Part shown: piece after piece, positions 5,565 through 5,698 of the stretch
How the letters are laid out: the number at the start of each line of letters is the position of its first letter
Position numbering within the stretch: the first letter of the stretch is position 1
The notes under the pieces: model-generated
Seen by the model: only the letters and a program-made list of their open reading frames with translations
Database searches by the model: none
Told to the model about the DNA's origin: nothing
Assembly: GCA_023420245.1 (NCBI GenBank)
Contig: JAEZWL010000172.1
Location: 1 to 5,698 of the forward strand
Source of the DNA: Bacillota bacterium
GTDB taxonomy: Bacteria > Bacillota > Clostridia > Oscillospirales > Acutalibacteraceae
Length of the DNA stretch: 5,698 bases
Direction: 5' to 3'
Position numbers and translations under genes: made by a program

Positions 5565-5698
5565 TTAAGCTAACCTGGATTCTACGGTGGATACGGCACC
5601 GGATACCTGACTCTGGAGTAATTTGCCGTCAGATTGGAGTTTAGAGGCAGCACCGGAAACGGTGCTGGTTAATCCGGAGGCCATACTGTTTACATCGC
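5565..5698 (-). CDS. Ser/Ala/Val-rich protein, C-terminal 43 residues only (5' end cut by window edge)
   Basis: The minus-strand frame is open from the right edge to a TAA at 5567-5565 and gives 43 residues, beginning DVNSMASGLT and ending TVESRLA. No cysteine or aromatic residue occurs. Two similar stretches, TVSGAASKLQSD (12-23) and QVSGAVSTVESRL (30-42), suggest repeats of an amphipathic, possibly coiled-coil helix. The internal ATG (residue 5) has no ribosome binding site, so the start is probably beyond the window. Such Ser/Ala helices occur in tail-fibre or tape-measure-like, surface and spore-associated proteins; there is not enough sequence to choose. A hairpin begins four bases after the stop, supporting a true gene end, and codon use looks coding. 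Confidence 0.55.
   Translation of the reverse strand, partial: DVNSMASGLTSTVSGAASKLQSDGKLLQSQVSGAVSTVESRLA

Overview
The window looks like chromosomal DNA from a spore-forming or related low-to-middle GC Firmicute, most likely a Clostridia member of the Oscillospiraceae/Ruminococcaceae type. This is inference. It rests on strong AGGAGG- and AGGTGA-type ribosome binding sites, sigma-A-like TTGACA promoters, a GntR/YtrA-style operator in front of a small ABC exporter operon, and the protein families present. I see no CRISPR array, tRNA, rRNA, integrase or insertion sequence.

Layout from left to right. Bases 1-1272 (+) hold the C-terminal half of a DEAH-box, Rad3/XPD/DinG-type DNA helicase cut by the left edge. 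It ends in a perfect 15-bp hairpin (1271-1308) that lies between two convergent genes and probably terminates both. Bases 1338-3658 (-) hold a two-gene operon: an ABC ATPase (2939-3658) followed, with an ATGA overlap, by a 534-residue polytopic permease (1338-2942). Its promoter (TTGACA, 17 bp, TATTGT) is covered by a 26-bp dyad that should be a repressor site, but no regulator gene is next to it. Divergently, bases 3934-4785 (+) encode a fumarylacetoacetate hydrolase (FAH) family enzyme, closed by a strong terminator.

Bases 4786-5304 hold no convincing protein gene, yet they are highly structured. A minus-strand terminator (4918-4947) sits at the end of a stretch (about 4918-5120) that can fold into nested stems whose G-U pairs are allowed only on the minus strand. 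I propose it as a candidate small structured RNA. Next to it is a cluster of mutually exclusive inverted repeats (5167-5278). Bases 5305-5469 (-) encode a 54-residue Asn/Gln/Lys-rich protein with a strong ribosome binding site and a promoter. Its -35 box lies in the loop of the hairpin that follows the next gene upstream, a Ser/Ala-rich protein of which only the last 43 residues (5565-5698, -) are in the window.

The named genes do not form one pathway: helicase (DNA repair), ABC exporter (membrane transport), FAH enzyme (small-molecule catabolism). The least explained part is the right-hand 900 bases, with its candidate RNA, alternative foldings and small protein.
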